In this document: piece by piece, positions 38,357-47,471 of the stretch
Position numbering within the stretch: the stretch's first letter is position 1
Layout: the number at the start of each line of letters is the position of its first letter
NCBI RefSeq assembly: GCF_000218895.1
Contig: NC_015703.1
Span: 5,221,001-5,285,000, forward strand
Source: Runella slithyformis DSM 19594
GTDB taxonomy: Bacteria; Bacteroidota; Bacteroidia; Cytophagales; Spirosomataceae
DNA: 64,000 nt
Direction: 5' to 3'
The notes under the pieces: model-generated
What the model was told of the DNA's origin: nothing
Database searches by the model: none
The model's input: only the letters and a program-made list of their open reading frames with translations
Program-made: the position numbers and the translations under genes

Positions 38357-39170
38357 AAAAAGTTGAGTAGGTTTATAGATACTGTTACTTAAGGAACGAA
38401 AACTGATTGTTACGTATATTCCAGTTTAGAATACTATTCTGAAGGGCTCTTTATCTGTTATTAATTGGTTAAGCATGGCTTTATTATATGATTTATTAAT
38501 AAATATAGTGCAATATAAAATAGAAAATGTACAATAAATAAGTGGGTAATATTACCAAATATAAGCTACTTGGCTGGGAAAAAAGTCCCATTTTTGGTGC
38601 TATCCCTTACGAAATATCAATGTCTTGCGAATCATGTCAGGTAACAAAACATGTAAGTATTCTCAAAATAGATAAAGGTAAAAGCGCTATCCATGACCGA
38701 ATGATTGCCGGTGTAAACCGGAAGTCATCTAAAAATACTTTTTTTAATTAATCAAAATCCTGTTAAAAATACTTTCGGTGAGACAAGTTTAATTAACTAA
38801 AAATTATTAGGGGAAGTGTTATGCAAAGCTACCATAAAAGATTCTTTTACAATGGCCTTTTTTCTTTTTAACAACTATTTAATCTCTATGAAGGCAATTT
38901 GATTTTTACTGAAAATATTCTAATTATTTTTATTGAGCTTTTCAAGGCAAAAAAGGTCAATAGTATTAAGTTTTTTTTGTAACAGTTTACCGGTATGGAG
39001 GCAGTCATATATTTAATTGAATATTTATATGAAATAGGTTATCTCATACTATAAATTTATATAACTATTTCTTCTAAGCCCCCAATCATTAAAAGCGGAT
39101 GCCAGTACATGGATGAACATCGTTTTCTAACCAGCCACTTTTTAAGAGTAATCCGAATTTTATACCAATC
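38357..39170. other. AT-rich gene-poor stretch
   Basis: About 800 bp without a convincing gene. A 69-codon GTG frame (38542-38751, plus) and a short hydrophobic minus-strand frame were examined; neither shows conserved motifs. Base composition is clearly more AT-rich than the flanks. Confidence 0.45.
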
Positions 39171-39220
39171 GTTTTAGTCATGACGTAGCTTAGGAAGAGA
39201 AGCAATTTCATGACTAAAAC
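39171..39220. repeat. Long hairpin element (13-bp perfect arms)
   Basis: GTTTTAGTCATGA (39171-39183) is the exact reverse complement of TCATGACTAAAAC (39208-39220). Inside, GCTT/AAGC can pair as well. No poly-T, so it is more like a REP/MITE end or a regulatory structure than a simple terminator. Confidence 0.5.
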
Positions 39221-39324
39221 AAGGAGCGATACCTAACGTTATAACTGACCCGGGAATTGCTGACGGGTAATTTAAAGATAACCTGAACCAAAGAGAGGTT
39301 AGAAGAAATGACTTCAAAACCAGT

Positions 39325-39714
39325 TTATGCCCTGAGAGATTGTTGACAGGAAAACTTTGTTGATTTCCAATATTCAGCAATCTCATTACACAGTTCTTTG
39401 AACGCATTCTTGGTACTGTCATCTTTTGAATACAGCCAGATGGATTCTTTCATTGTTCCCGGGGCAAACTTAGCATTCCCGGTCTTGTAATAGCAAGCGA
39501 TTTCAATCGTACTCTTTTCAAAAGGTTGCCCGATGTTGACATAGACACGTACTTCTCCCAAACCGCTTTTCCACACTCTGATCCAAAGATCTAAATCCCC
39601 AAGGATAGAAAGCATCTTTTCAGAGTGGATTTTCTGCATTTTTTGGTCTATTTTGTTACTCGTCAATGTGTTAGTAATGCGAGTACGGGCCTTATCCGGT
39701 TGTTTGAGTCCCAT
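39325..39714 (-). CDS. Protein of unknown function
   Basis: A 129-residue protein starting MGLKQPDKARTRIT. The N-terminal third is basic and helical, and the rest mixes strands with helices (DLDLWIRVWKSGLGEVRVYVNIG, then FEKSTIEIACYYKTG, GTMKESIWLYSKD). No signal peptide, TM segment or motif is evident, so it is probably cytoplasmic. I do not recognise the family. Codon use and open length favour a real gene; it stands alone in the gene-poor island. Confidence 0.5.
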   Translation of the reverse strand: MGLKQPDKARTRITNTLTSNKIDQKMQKIHSEKMLSILGDLDLWIRVWKSGLGEVRVYVNIGQPFEKSTIEIACYYKTGNAKFAPGTMKESIWLYSKDDSTKNAFKELCNEIAEYWKSTKFSCQQSLRA

Positions 39715-39854
39715 AATTTTTATGGATTGGTGCTGTCAAAGAATAAAAGCTATAAATATCGTGGAATATTTTGCTATTTTTGGTATATCAAGCTCTTTTT
39801 TTGTGTTTTTTGGGTTATTTATGCATCGATAAAGACTAAAATAGAATTATTTTT

Positions 39855-39983
39855 TTGATTTTGTATTTAGCAACATTTATGCTGTTGTCAGACTGTCGAC
39901 AGTTCGATCGGCTTCATAATGATGGAAATAAATCTACGACAGAGGGAGAGAGTACAGCTTCTAAGCAGTCAGACTGGGGCTAA
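39855..39983 (+). CDS. Possible small lipoprotein (42 residues)
   Basis: From a TTG at 39855 the plus strand reads MILYLATFMLLSDCRQFDRLH and then a Ser/Thr/Gly/Glu-rich tail, stopping at 39983. LLSDC looks like a lipobox, but the leader has no N-terminal positive charge. A TAnnTTTG box (TATTTTTG, 39775-39782) lies 73 bp upstream. The 3' end overlaps the opposite-strand gene by 15 bp. Weak; could be chance. Confidence 0.25.
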   Translation: MILYLATFMLLSDCRQFDRLHNDGNKSTTEGESTASKQSDWG

Positions 39984-40244
39984 GTATAAATTCATTGACC
40001 GTAAATGGATAAGAAGCAAGTGTTTGTCAACAAATGTGCCGGTGTGTGGGTCGAGGCTATTCAGTTTTTCCAAAAAAGACTGGGTTGCCATAAGTCCTTC
40101 CAGGTCTCGGTTTTCAGTAAAAACAAGACGATGGGTCAAGGTTATAATTTTTAGGCGTTGCTCTGATAAAACGTCGATAGACCAATCAAGGGAAATTTCA
40201 TCTGTCAATCGCCTGATTTCCTGATATAATTGACTGTTGTTCAT
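39969..40244 (-). CDS. Small protein of unknown function
   Basis: A 91-residue protein, start MNNSQLYQEIRRLTDEISLD. It is predicted mostly helical, slightly acidic at the start, without signal, TM segment or cysteine motif. I do not recognise it. An exact -7 box (TACATTTG, complement of 40291-40298) sits about 47 bp upstream of the ATG on the same strand, which supports it as a real gene over the overlapping plus-strand frame. Confidence 0.5.
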   Translation of the reverse strand: MNNSQLYQEIRRLTDEISLDWSIDVLSEQRLKIITLTHRLVFTENRDLEGLMATQSFLEKLNSLDPHTGTFVDKHLLLIHLRSMNLYLAPV

Positions 40245-40290
40245 TTAAATGTTCCATTATACCCCCCCTGTTCTGTATTAAGAGGATATG

Positions 40291-40298
40291 CAAATGTA
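40291..40298 (-). promoter_or_regulatory. -7 element for the 91-residue gene
   Basis: On the minus strand TACATTTG, an exact TAnnTTTG match; the -33 position has no clear TTTG. Confidence 0.4.
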
Positions 40299-40751
40299 CA
40301 AAAAGTGCCTTTTTAAATGGTTAATTGCATTTTTTTCATCATGTAAAAAGCTCCGTAAAGACTTTTTGGGTTAAACTCCATTTAATTGTTTCATCATTTA
40401 TTTAAACTTAAGACGGGCAAGAATACCTAAGTTACTGCCTGAGTGCCCGAAAAGCGGCGATAAACTGGGTGAGACTATTTTTCCGGATAGGCTCTGCGTG
40501 TCCATTGGCACTTTGCCTTAATCGGAGGCTACATAGATATTTGATCCGGAATCTCTTTGAGATTAATTGAGATTTCCGTATCCGACTCAAACGTATCTTG
40601 GTATTCCACCGGTAGCGGAGTCTAGAGTGATTGCAGGGTACAGGACGGAACGGTGAAAAGGTCGATTTTTGGGAGATAGGGTCGCATTTGACTAATGCAT
40701 TAGGCAACCGGTAGAGAAGTAAACTATTACTTTACCTATAGTTATAAAATC
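40299..40751. other. Unassigned stretch before tRNA-Arg
   Basis: About 450 bp. A minus-strand 91-codon frame (40432-40707) is open but basic, low in acidic residues and unlike a protein family I know; it may be a relic. The 13-mer AAAAAGTGCCTTT occurs at its left edge and again in the tRNA terminator. Confidence 0.4.
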
Positions 40752-40787
40752 AAAAAGTGCCTTTAAAGTCAATTAAAGGCACTTTTT
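40752..40787 (-). terminator. Terminator of tRNA-Arg
   Basis: Perfect 13-bp stem aaaaagtgccttt/aaaggcacttttt with a 10-nt loop, 33 bp downstream of the tRNA on the minus strand. Confidence 0.85.
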
Positions 40788-40820
40788 TAAATCGTAATGA
40801 AGCGTAACGCATCAGAAAAG

Positions 40821-40894
40821 TGATCCCATTTGGACTCGAACCAAAGACCGACAGATTAGAAATCTGTTGCTCTATCCAACTGAGCTATGGGACC
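40821..40894 (-). tRNA. tRNA-Arg (anticodon TCT)
   Basis: A 74-nt class I tRNA. Acceptor GGTCCCA pairs with TGGGATC (one G-T), the D-arm carries the usual AGTTGGATAGAG, the anticodon arm ACAGA-TTTCTAA-TCTGT places TCT at 34-36 with T33 and A37, and the T-loop is TTCGAGT. A73 is the discriminator; the CCA end is not encoded. It reads AGA (Arg) codons. It marks the right edge of the gene-poor island. Confidence 0.95.
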
Positions 40895-41020
40895 GTTTTT
40901 TAATCTGCCCGCAAAAGTAAACCTTTTATGGGTTTTTGACAACATTCCTCTGAAAAATTGTAAATCACGTGACAAACTTTCTATTTTTGTAGCCGCAACA
41001 TTCCCTTAAAAAATACCTCT

Positions 41021-42196
41021 GTGCTTGCAAACACCTACCCCGAGAAGATTACCGACGCTTTTGTACATGTATTTGGTAAAAATCCCTCTTTTGCTGTTCG
41101 TGCCCCCGGGCGTATCAATTTGATCGGTGAACATACCGATTATAACAATGGATTCGTATTGCCTGCTGCGATCGACAAAGCAATTTATCTGGCCATTGCC
41201 CCTCGTACCGATCGTTTGTGTAAGCTCTATGCGGTTGATTTGGACGATGCGTATGAGTTTTCGGTGGATAAACTTGAAAAATCTCCCAAAAGCTGGGCCA
41301 ATTACCTGATCGGGATTATCAGTGAATTGGCCGGCGACGGGCATTTGGTGGGGAATGGCTTTGAAGTGGCTTTTGGCGGTGATGTTCCTAATGGTGCAGG
41401 ACTTTCGTCTTCGGCGGCGGTGGAGAGCGGGATGGGTTTTGGATTGAGTCACTTGTTTGATTGGAAGGTGAATCGTTTGGAGCTTGCCCTCGCGGCGCAG
41501 CGCACTGAGCACAATTTTGCGGGTGTAAAATGCGGAATCATGGATATGTTTGCGTCCATTCACGGCAAGGCCGGGTCCGTCATTCGGTTGGATTGCCGCG
41601 ATCTGAGTTATGAGTACTTCCCGTTTGATTTGACCCATTATAAAATAGTATTGTCGAACTCAGGGGTAAAACATACTCTGGCCGATTCGTCCTATAACAC
41701 CCGGCGGCAGGAATGCGAGCAGGGGGTAGAGGTATTGAAGTCGTTTTACCCGGGTATTGAAAGCCTACGAGATGTAAGCCCCGTGCAGGTAGAAACCCAC
41801 CGCGCCGATCTGCCCGACAATGTATATCGCCGATGTAGGTACGTGACCGGAGAAATTGAGCGCGTGCTGGCCGCCTGCGAAGATCTTGATAAGGGTGATC
41901 TGGCGGCATTCGGACAAAAAATGTATGCTACTCACGACGGATTGAGCAAAGACTACGAAGTGAGTTGTGAGGAATTAGATTTTCTGGTAGATTTTGCCCG
42001 GCAGTTACCGACCGAAGAGGTTTTGGGTTCACGACTGATGGGGGGGGGCTTCGGAGGATGTACCATTTCCATCGTAAAAGTGGAGGCGATCGACCGATTT
42101 ATTAAAGCCATGGAATCAGCATACTTTGGTAGATACCAACGAAAATTAGCGACGTATGTGGTTACTATCACAAACGGTGTGGAAATTGCAGTGTAG
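41021..42196 (+). CDS. galK: Galactokinase
   Basis: GalK phosphorylates galactose to galactose-1-phosphate with ATP, the first committed Leloir step. The 391-residue protein has the signature RAPGRINLIGEHTDYNNG (residues 27-44), the GHMP ATP motif GDVPNGAGLSSSAAVE, the catalytic acid in KCGIMDMFAS and the third GHMP motif GSRLMGGGFGGC. The start is GTG 41021 (MLANTYPEKI), at the usual distance before the signature. A run of nine G (42040-42048) encodes part of the third motif. No other gal gene is adjacent; glpD follows. Confidence 0.95.
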   Translation: MLANTYPEKITDAFVHVFGKNPSFAVRAPGRINLIGEHTDYNNGFVLPAAIDKAIYLAIAPRTDRLCKLYAVDLDDAYEFSVDKLEKSPKSWANYLIGIISELAGDGHLVGNGFEVAFGGDVPNGAGLSSSAAVESGMGFGLSHLFDWKVNRLELALAAQRTEHNFAGVKCGIMDMFASIHGKAGSVIRLDCRDLSYEYFPFDLTHYKIVLSNSGVKHTLADSSYNTRRQECEQGVEVLKSFYPGIESLRDVSPVQVETHRADLPDNVYRRCRYVTGEIERVLAACEDLDKGDLAAFGQKMYATHDGLSKDYEVSCEELDFLVDFARQLPTEEVLGSRLMGGGFGGCTISIVKVEAIDRFIKAMESAYFGRYQRKLATYVVTITNGVEIAV

Positions 42197-42266
42197 GTAT
42201 AACCGGTAAAGTATCTCTTTTATAATTCTCATTTCAAACGACTGATCATTCAGTTTATACTTTCTT

Positions 42267-43919
42267 ATGAATCGTACCCAGGGCCTGCAACGACTGCAAA
42301 AAGAAACATTTGACATTTGTATCATCGGAGGTGGGGCGAGTGGTGCAGGGTGTGCGTTAGACGCCGCGTTACGGGGGTTTAAGGTTGCTCTTATCGAAAA
42401 AAACGATTTTGCTGCCGAAACGTCCTCAAAATCCACAAAATTAATCCATGGTGGCGTTCGCTATCTGGAGCAGGCATTTAAAAATTTGGATTTTGCTCAG
42501 CTTAAGCAGGTTAAACATGGATTGGAAGAGCGGCAGATCGTGTTACAAAATGCCCCGCATCTGGCGCGTCCGCTGCCTCTGCTTACGCCCGTGTTCAGTT
42601 GGTGGGAAGGGCTTTACTTCAGCATTGGCCTGCGCATGTATGATTTTTTTGCCAAAGGCGACTCATTGCCCAAAAGCCGATGGCTGAGCAAAAAAGAGAC
42701 CCTTTTGAGGATGCCGTCGCTGGATGCCAAAAAACTGCACAGTGCCGTTCTTTATTTTGACGGTCAACTCGACGACGCCCGTTATTGCCTTGCTCTGGCC
42801 CACGCGGCTTCCGAGGCGGGTGTAGCCGTTGCCAATCATCTGCAATTGATTGATTTTGAAAAAGACGGCTCCGGAAAACTAACGGGTGCGCAGGTGGCAT
42901 CTACGCTTGAAGAAAACGCAGCAGCTTTCACCATACAGGCATCATTGTTTATCAACTGTACAGGGGCAACGGCAGATACGCTTCGGCTAAAAGCCAATCC
43001 CGCCCTTCGGCATCGGATTCGCCCCAGCAAGGGCGTCCATGTGGTGTTGCCGTATGAAGTGCTTAAAAGTGATGATGCGATGCTCATCCCTAAAACCAGC
43101 GACGGTCGGGTAGTGTTTGCGATTCCTTTCGAAGGACAATTGCTTTTGGGTACTACAGATACCGATTATACGGAGTTGGATCTTGAACCCGTGCTGGAAG
43201 AAAAAGAAGTAGACTTTCTGTTGGATACACTGGCTCCGTACCTGGCCAAGCGTCCGGATAAAAGCCAGGTAAAAGCGGGATTTGGCGGTTTACGTCCCCT
43301 ATTGGCCGCAGACGCCTCTGACTCAACTAAAAAACTCGTGCGTGACCACGAAGTGGAACACGATGCTGTTTCCAATTTGGTCAGCCTGTTGGGCGGAAAA
43401 TGGACTACGTATCGTCACATGGCAGAGGAGACTATCGACAAAGCCTGCGTATTGCTGGGCACCGAGCGGGCCTGTCAAACCGCCGATCATGTATTGGTGG
43501 GCGGAGAAGACTTTGCTTTTGAAGATTGGAAAATCATTCAGACTGTGTACCGTCTCGCCAAAGACATCGCCAAACACTTGATACGAAAATACGGAAGTCG
43601 TGCCCACAAGGTCGCCCGGCTGACGCAGGAGAACGTCGCTTGGGCGCAACGCCTCGTAGATAAATTTCCGTTCATTCAAGCGGAAGTCGTTTATCAGGTT
43701 CGGGAAGAAATGGCCTGCACCCTCCGCGATGTACTCGCCCGACGCATGCGTTTGGAAATCATGGATTGGGAAGCTGCCCGGGAAGCCGCACCGGTTGTTG
43801 CAAATCTGATGGCACAGGAGTTGGGCTGGACTCAAGCGCAAAAGCAGCAGCAGACCGACAAGTACCTGCAACTTCTGCACTCCTTTATTCAATCGGCGGA
43901 AAAAGGAGGCTTGCGTTAA
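42267..43919 (+). CDS. glpD: Aerobic glycerol-3-phosphate dehydrogenase
   Basis: GlpD is a membrane-associated FAD enzyme that oxidises glycerol-3-phosphate to dihydroxyacetone phosphate, feeding electrons to quinones. The 550-residue protein has the dinucleotide motif FDICIIGGGASGAGCALDAA (15-34), the ETSSKSTKLIHGGVRYLEQ signature, the DGRVVFAIPFEGQLLLGTTDTDY region, GFGGLRPLL, VSLLGGKWTTYRHMAEE and a C-terminal helical domain with REEMACTLRDVLARRMRL. Length matches the family. It stands 70 bp after galK but has no regulatory link in the sequence. No glpK or glpF is present. Confidence 0.95.
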   Translation: MNRTQGLQRLQKETFDICIIGGGASGAGCALDAALRGFKVALIEKNDFAAETSSKSTKLIHGGVRYLEQAFKNLDFAQLKQVKHGLEERQIVLQNAPHLARPLPLLTPVFSWWEGLYFSIGLRMYDFFAKGDSLPKSRWLSKKETLLRMPSLDAKKLHSAVLYFDGQLDDARYCLALAHAASEAGVAVANHLQLIDFEKDGSGKLTGAQVASTLEENAAAFTIQASLFINCTGATADTLRLKANPALRHRIRPSKGVHVVLPYEVLKSDDAMLIPKTSDGRVVFAIPFEGQLLLGTTDTDYTELDLEPVLEEKEVDFLLDTLAPYLAKRPDKSQVKAGFGGLRPLLAADASDSTKKLVRDHEVEHDAVSNLVSLLGGKWTTYRHMAEETIDKACVLLGTERACQTADHVLVGGEDFAFEDWKIIQTVYRLAKDIAKHLIRKYGSRAHKVARLTQENVAWAQRLVDKFPFIQAEVVYQVREEMACTLRDVLARRMRLEIMDWEAAREAAPVVANLMAQELGWTQAQKQQQTDKYLQLLHSFIQSAEKGGLR

Positions 43920-44129
43920 AATTCCCCTTTCAAAAAAGCAAAACTCCGAGGCGCCTGCGTATCAGAGTATCAAGACTCGTCGTCAGCTCCAATTACAAGA
44001 ATCCCTTCAAGTTCATGGATAAATCGAGGCGTTAATACTGAAGTAAGACCGTTGTTCCTGTTTTCTATCATAACAGTCTTTCATTATGACGTATATTGCA
44101 CTCACTTTTAACCATTCTACGTAACATCA

Positions 44130-44465
44130 ATGCTCATTACTACTACAAACAACATTGAAGGGAAGACAATCGCCAAGTACATTGGTCTTGTCAACGGGGA
44201 AGCTATTATCGGAGCGAACCTTGTCAAGGATTTTTTTGCCGGAATCAGCGATATTGTGGGTGGCCGCTCCGGGGCGTATGAACAGGGCCTGCGCGAAGCA
44301 AAAAGTATTGCCCTGAAAGAAATGATTGACCAGGCACAACGGTTGGGGGCGAATGCTATCATTGGAGTAGATCTTGACTTTCAGACAATTGGTGGAAACG
44401 GCTCCATGCTCATGGTTAGTGCCAATGGGACCGCAATTGTTTTTGAAGAAGGGCAAAAAAAATGA
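44130..44465 (+). CDS. YbjQ family protein
   Basis: A 111-residue YbjQ (DUF74) family protein, forming a pentameric ring in known structures and sometimes called heavy-metal-binding. The pattern I see is [32 protein letters not shown], shortened to its core [19 protein letters not shown], followed by [44 protein letters not shown] and a final [14 protein letters not shown] strand. No cysteine metal site is evident. Function unknown. Single gene on the plus strand. Confidence 0.88.
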   Translation: MLITTTNNIEGKTIAKYIGLVNGEAIIGANLVKDFFAGISDIVGGRSGAYEQGLREAKSIALKEMIDQAQRLGANAIIGVDLDFQTIGGNGSMLMVSANGTAIVFEEGQKK

Positions 44466-44515
44466 CTTTCTCTACTTTTGGGAAGCACGAGATCCTTCCC
44501 GAAAGGAATAGACCG

Positions 44516-45013
44516 TTAACTTAAATAGACTCCGATATCCTCCCCCGATAGTTTGACCTGTATGTGCTCATTTAAGGTAGTACTGAGGGCGTAGCCTACA
44601 TAGTCTGCGGAAATGGGAAAGGAATGGTGTGCACGATTGACCATGACGGCTACCTGAAGGCGTTTAAGAGATATCCCCAGAAAAGGTGAAAGGCTATAGG
44701 CTAAGGTACGTCCGGTATTGAGAACATCATCGACCACGATGATTACTTTACGGATTAACAGTTCTTTATCGGTATCAAATTGGATGGGGCTCGTGTGCGG
44801 ATGATCTTTATTGAGATCAATGCGCATGAGCTGAACGCTCAATTGAGAGATTTCCTTTAGAAACACTTCCAGTAAACGGGCCATTTCGTAGCCTTCCCCG
44901 GTGATTCCCGCCAACACAATACCATCCTCTTCAAAATTCTTTTCATAGATCTCAAAGGCGATCCGTTTGATTTTTTGCAGGGTCTGATCGGACGAAAGGA
45001 TGGTTTTTTGCAT
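44516..45013 (-). CDS. Phosphoribosyltransferase (PyrR-like)
   Basis: A 165-residue type I phosphoribosyltransferase with the PRPP-binding loop VIIVVDDVLNTGRTLAYSL near residues 89-107 and an upstream flexible-loop region HPHTSPIQFDTDKE. The overall length, the ILSSDQTLQKIKRIAFEIYE start and LAGITGEGYEMARLL match PyrR-type proteins, which act as uracil phosphoribosyltransferase and/or pyrimidine operon attenuator. No pyr genes or attenuator are adjacent, so the regulatory role is not supported here. Divergent from the DUF4783 gene. Confidence 0.85.
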   Translation of the reverse strand: MQKTILSSDQTLQKIKRIAFEIYEKNFEEDGIVLAGITGEGYEMARLLEVFLKEISQLSVQLMRIDLNKDHPHTSPIQFDTDKELLIRKVIIVVDDVLNTGRTLAYSLSPFLGISLKRLQVAVMVNRAHHSFPISADYVGYALSTTLNEHIQVKLSGEDIGVYLS

Positions 45014-45111
45014 GGCTATTTTGAATTGATGCTTTTTTTGTTTCTACAGGTAACTTTGGCACAATTTTAGCCAACAACTTGTAGAAATCAAACTCAAATG
45101 ACTCAATCATT

Positions 45112-45531
45112 ATGAAAAACAGTAAAAATATCTTTTTCACACTTTTTGTACTTTGTACATTATGTGGTTTTATGTCGGGAGCAAACTCCCGAGAGGCAGA
45201 AATTGCTGAAATCATCAGGGGTTCCATTAAAACCGGTAACGCGCATACATTGGCCGGTCATTTCGAGCGTCATCTTGAATTGGTGATCGATGCAGAGCAG
45301 GTGGATTTTCGTCATGTAGGAGAAGGGCAAGCTGAATTGATCCTGAAGAATTTCTTTAAAAAATATCCTCCGAAAGATTTTAAATACGGTTTTCAGGGAA
45401 TGGCCTCAAAGGTCCGTTACTGTACCGCTACTTATCAGGTGGCCAATGGCAGTAATTTTCAGGTATATATCCTGATGCGGGTGACCGATAAGGACTACCG
45501 AATCAATACACTGCATTTTAAAAAAGAGTAG
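45112..45531 (+). CDS. DUF4783 domain exported protein
   Basis: A 139-residue protein with a signal peptide (MKNSKNIFFTLFVLCTLC...) whose cleavage is near residue 24-26. The mature domain matches DUF4783, a small NTF2-like fold of Bacteroidota: EIIRGSIKTGNAHTLAGHFERHLEL, GEGQAELILKNFFKKYPPKDF and YILMRVTDKDYRINTLHFKKE. Likely periplasmic with unknown ligand. It is divergent from the PyrR-like gene and ends in a long hairpin shared with the convergent next gene. Confidence 0.85.
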   Translation: MKNSKNIFFTLFVLCTLCGFMSGANSREAEIAEIIRGSIKTGNAHTLAGHFERHLELVIDAEQVDFRHVGEGQAELILKNFFKKYPPKDFKYGFQGMASKVRYCTATYQVANGSNFQVYILMRVTDKDYRINTLHFKKE

Positions 45532-45537
45532 CAGTCG

Positions 45538-45600
45538 TCTGAAATAAAAAACGATGGACGCTGAAAATTTGATTCCAACGTCCATCGTTCTATTTTCAGA
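45538..45600. terminator. Bidirectional terminator
   Basis: Inverted repeat 45538-45560 with 45579-45600; the inner arms aacgatggacg/cgtccatcgtt pair exactly and the outer parts nearly so. It separates convergent genes. Confidence 0.8.
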
Positions 45601-45609
45601 CCTTCGATG

Positions 45610-46446
45610 TTATTTAATCACAAAGTTACTTTCTTTAATGCCTTTGTTGATTTTTACAGATTGCACTTCGGCTTTCGAGGAGAACTGTCCGTTACCCTGT
45701 TCACGGGTGTAAGGAATTTTTACTCCGTTACCGTCTTTGATTTCTTTATAGTTGCCAAAAACGACGTTCATCATTCCACCGCCCATACCCATTCCGCCGC
45801 GTTGCCCGCCGCCCGGACGTTGATTGTCTCCCTGTCCTGTACCCTGTGCTGCGCCCCCGGGCTGACCACCCTGGCGCTGCCCGCCGGCACCGCCTCTCAT
45901 TCCTTCCATGCTGGCCATTCGTTTAACTTTCAGACCGCTCTCTACGTCAAAGAATTCGCTCCATTTTCTGCCGTCCGGAATGGCAAAATCAATTTTCCAG
46001 GCATCTTTCCCATTGACTGCTTCTTTTCCGACAACCGTTTTTTCGACGCTGTATTCGGCATATAGTAATTCAGGAAAAGGTACATTTTGCAATATTTGCG
46101 CAATGGCGTCTTTGCCCTCCGCCACCCTATTGTTGGTATTGCCGCCAAAACCGGAAACCGTTTCTACCTTTGTGCCATCGCTGGTTGCACGCATCACTTC
46201 GTTTCCCATCATGTACATTACCGATGAGAATTTGTTTGGCTTCTTGACCTTGATTTCGGATTCCATACTTCCGCGTTGAGTTTCGGCTGAGGTGGCTATG
46301 GTCAGGTCTTCGATTTTTGCAATGGCGTCTTTGCCTCCGATGGCCGCCAAATATTTGTCAATAATGGCATCTGCGGTAGGGATATCCTGCGCTGAAGCAT
46401 TCATGGCTACCCCAAAAACGAATAGGATTGAAAGTATTTTTTTCAT
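45610..46446 (-). CDS. LolA-like exported protein with Gly/Gln-rich linker
   Basis: A 278-residue exported protein; signal peptide MKKILSILFVFGVAMNASAQ. After it, DIPTADAIIDKYLAAIGGKDAIAKI and the following beta-rich region fit the LolA/outer-membrane lipoprotein-sorting fold often annotated in Bacteroidota. Residues about 183-225 are a Gly/Gln/Met-rich linker (GGAGGQRQGGQPGGA), unlike its neighbours, then a C-terminal segment YTREQGNGQFSSKAEVQSVK. Role unproven. ATG 46446 is chosen because a normal signal peptide starts there; the longer frame upstream has no coding features. Confidence 0.72.
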   Translation of the reverse strand: MKKILSILFVFGVAMNASAQDIPTADAIIDKYLAAIGGKDAIAKIEDLTIATSAETQRGSMESEIKVKKPNKFSSVMYMMGNEVMRATSDGTKVETVSGFGGNTNNRVAEGKDAIAQILQNVPFPELLYAEYSVEKTVVGKEAVNGKDAWKIDFAIPDGRKWSEFFDVESGLKVKRMASMEGMRGGAGGQRQGGQPGGAAQGTGQGDNQRPGGGQRGGMGMGGGMMNVVFGNYKEIKDGNGVKIPYTREQGNGQFSSKAEVQSVKINKGIKESNFVIK

Positions 46447-46498
46447 GATTGTAAAATGATAAGTGAAAAGTGGTAAAACTTGCGTTTGAAACGAACAA

Positions 46499-47416
46499 AT
46501 GTACATAAAACCAAATGTTATTGTGAGTAGAGTAGATAGATTTTGGGAGAATGCCGCCCAATCCCCCCTCCAAATCGTTAAAATGCCGTTATTTGCCGAG
46601 CACGGTGTTAGGGTATATTTCAAGAGAGATGATTTGTTGCATCCTTTTGTATCCGGAAACAAGTGGCGAAAACTGAAATATAACCTGTTGGAAGCCGAAA
46701 GGTCAGGCTTTACGCGCCTGTTGACGTTTGGCGGTGCGTATTCAAATCACATTGCCGCTGTGGCGGCGGCAGGGCAGGCAACCGGCTTTAAGACGACCGG
46801 TATCATACGGGGCGAGGAATTGACTGAGGTTTCCAATAAAACCCTTCAATACGCTTCCCAATGCGGAATGAAATTGCAGTTTGTGACCCGTGAGGCGTAT
46901 CGTGACAAAATAGCGCTGGCCGCGGATTTTGGTACCGACTGTTATGTTATTCCCGAGGGCGGCTCAAATGCCTTAGCCGTAAAAGGAGTACAAGAAGTAA
47001 TGGGAGAGCTTCAATCCCAATTAAACGCCTCTTTCGATTATTTATGTACCGCTTTTGGAACCGGTGGAACGGCATCAGGGTTGATCTCCGCCCCAGCGGA
47101 CACAAAGGTGCTCGTTTTTCCGGCTCTAAACATTCAAAAAGCGGAGGTGCTGCAACACATTGAGACATTTGTAGAGTTACAGGGGAAGAAGATAGAGGTG
47201 TTGATTGACTATCATTTTGGGGGTTACGGCAAAGAAACCGAAGAACTTACCCGATTCATCGCCGATTTCGAACAACAAACACTTATTCCGTTGGAGCAGG
47301 TCTATACCGGGAAAATGATGTACGGCCTTGTTGATCTGATCAGAAAAGGATATTTTCGGAGGGGGGAGGTGATTGTGGTACTTCACACGGGGGGATTGCA
47401 GGGAAAAAGAAAATAG
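46499..47416 (+). CDS. 1-aminocyclopropane-1-carboxylate deaminase/D-cysteine desulfhydrase family
   Basis: A 305-residue fold-type II PLP enzyme of the ACC deaminase/D-cysteine desulfhydrase family. The PLP lysine is in VSGNKWRKLKYNL (about residue 56); GGAYSNHIAAVAAAG follows, and the phosphate-binding Gly-rich loop is CTAFGTGGTASGLI. Members release ammonia from ACC or from D-Cys, and motifs do not separate the two. Size is slightly short of ~330. It is divergent (53 bp) from the LolA-like gene. Confidence 0.88.
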   Translation: MYIKPNVIVSRVDRFWENAAQSPLQIVKMPLFAEHGVRVYFKRDDLLHPFVSGNKWRKLKYNLLEAERSGFTRLLTFGGAYSNHIAAVAAAGQATGFKTTGIIRGEELTEVSNKTLQYASQCGMKLQFVTREAYRDKIALAADFGTDCYVIPEGGSNALAVKGVQEVMGELQSQLNASFDYLCTAFGTGGTASGLISAPADTKVLVFPALNIQKAEVLQHIETFVELQGKKIEVLIDYHFGGYGKETEELTRFIADFEQQTLIPLEQVYTGKMMYGLVDLIRKGYFRRGEVIVVLHTGGLQGKRK

Positions 47417-47437
47417 CTCCGAAAATCGGAGCTATTT
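47411..47437 (+). terminator. Terminator of the deaminase gene
   Basis: Perfect 12-bp stem aaatagctccga/tcggagctattt with a 3-nt loop, overlapping the stop codon. Confidence 0.85.
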
Positions 47438-47471
47438 GTCTACCTATTAACAGCCATGAAAACAAATATTT

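Noticed and set aside
40432-40707. 91-codon minus-strand frame before tRNA-Arg
   Set aside because: Very basic, few acidic residues and no family likeness; it may be a relic but support as a gene is too weak.
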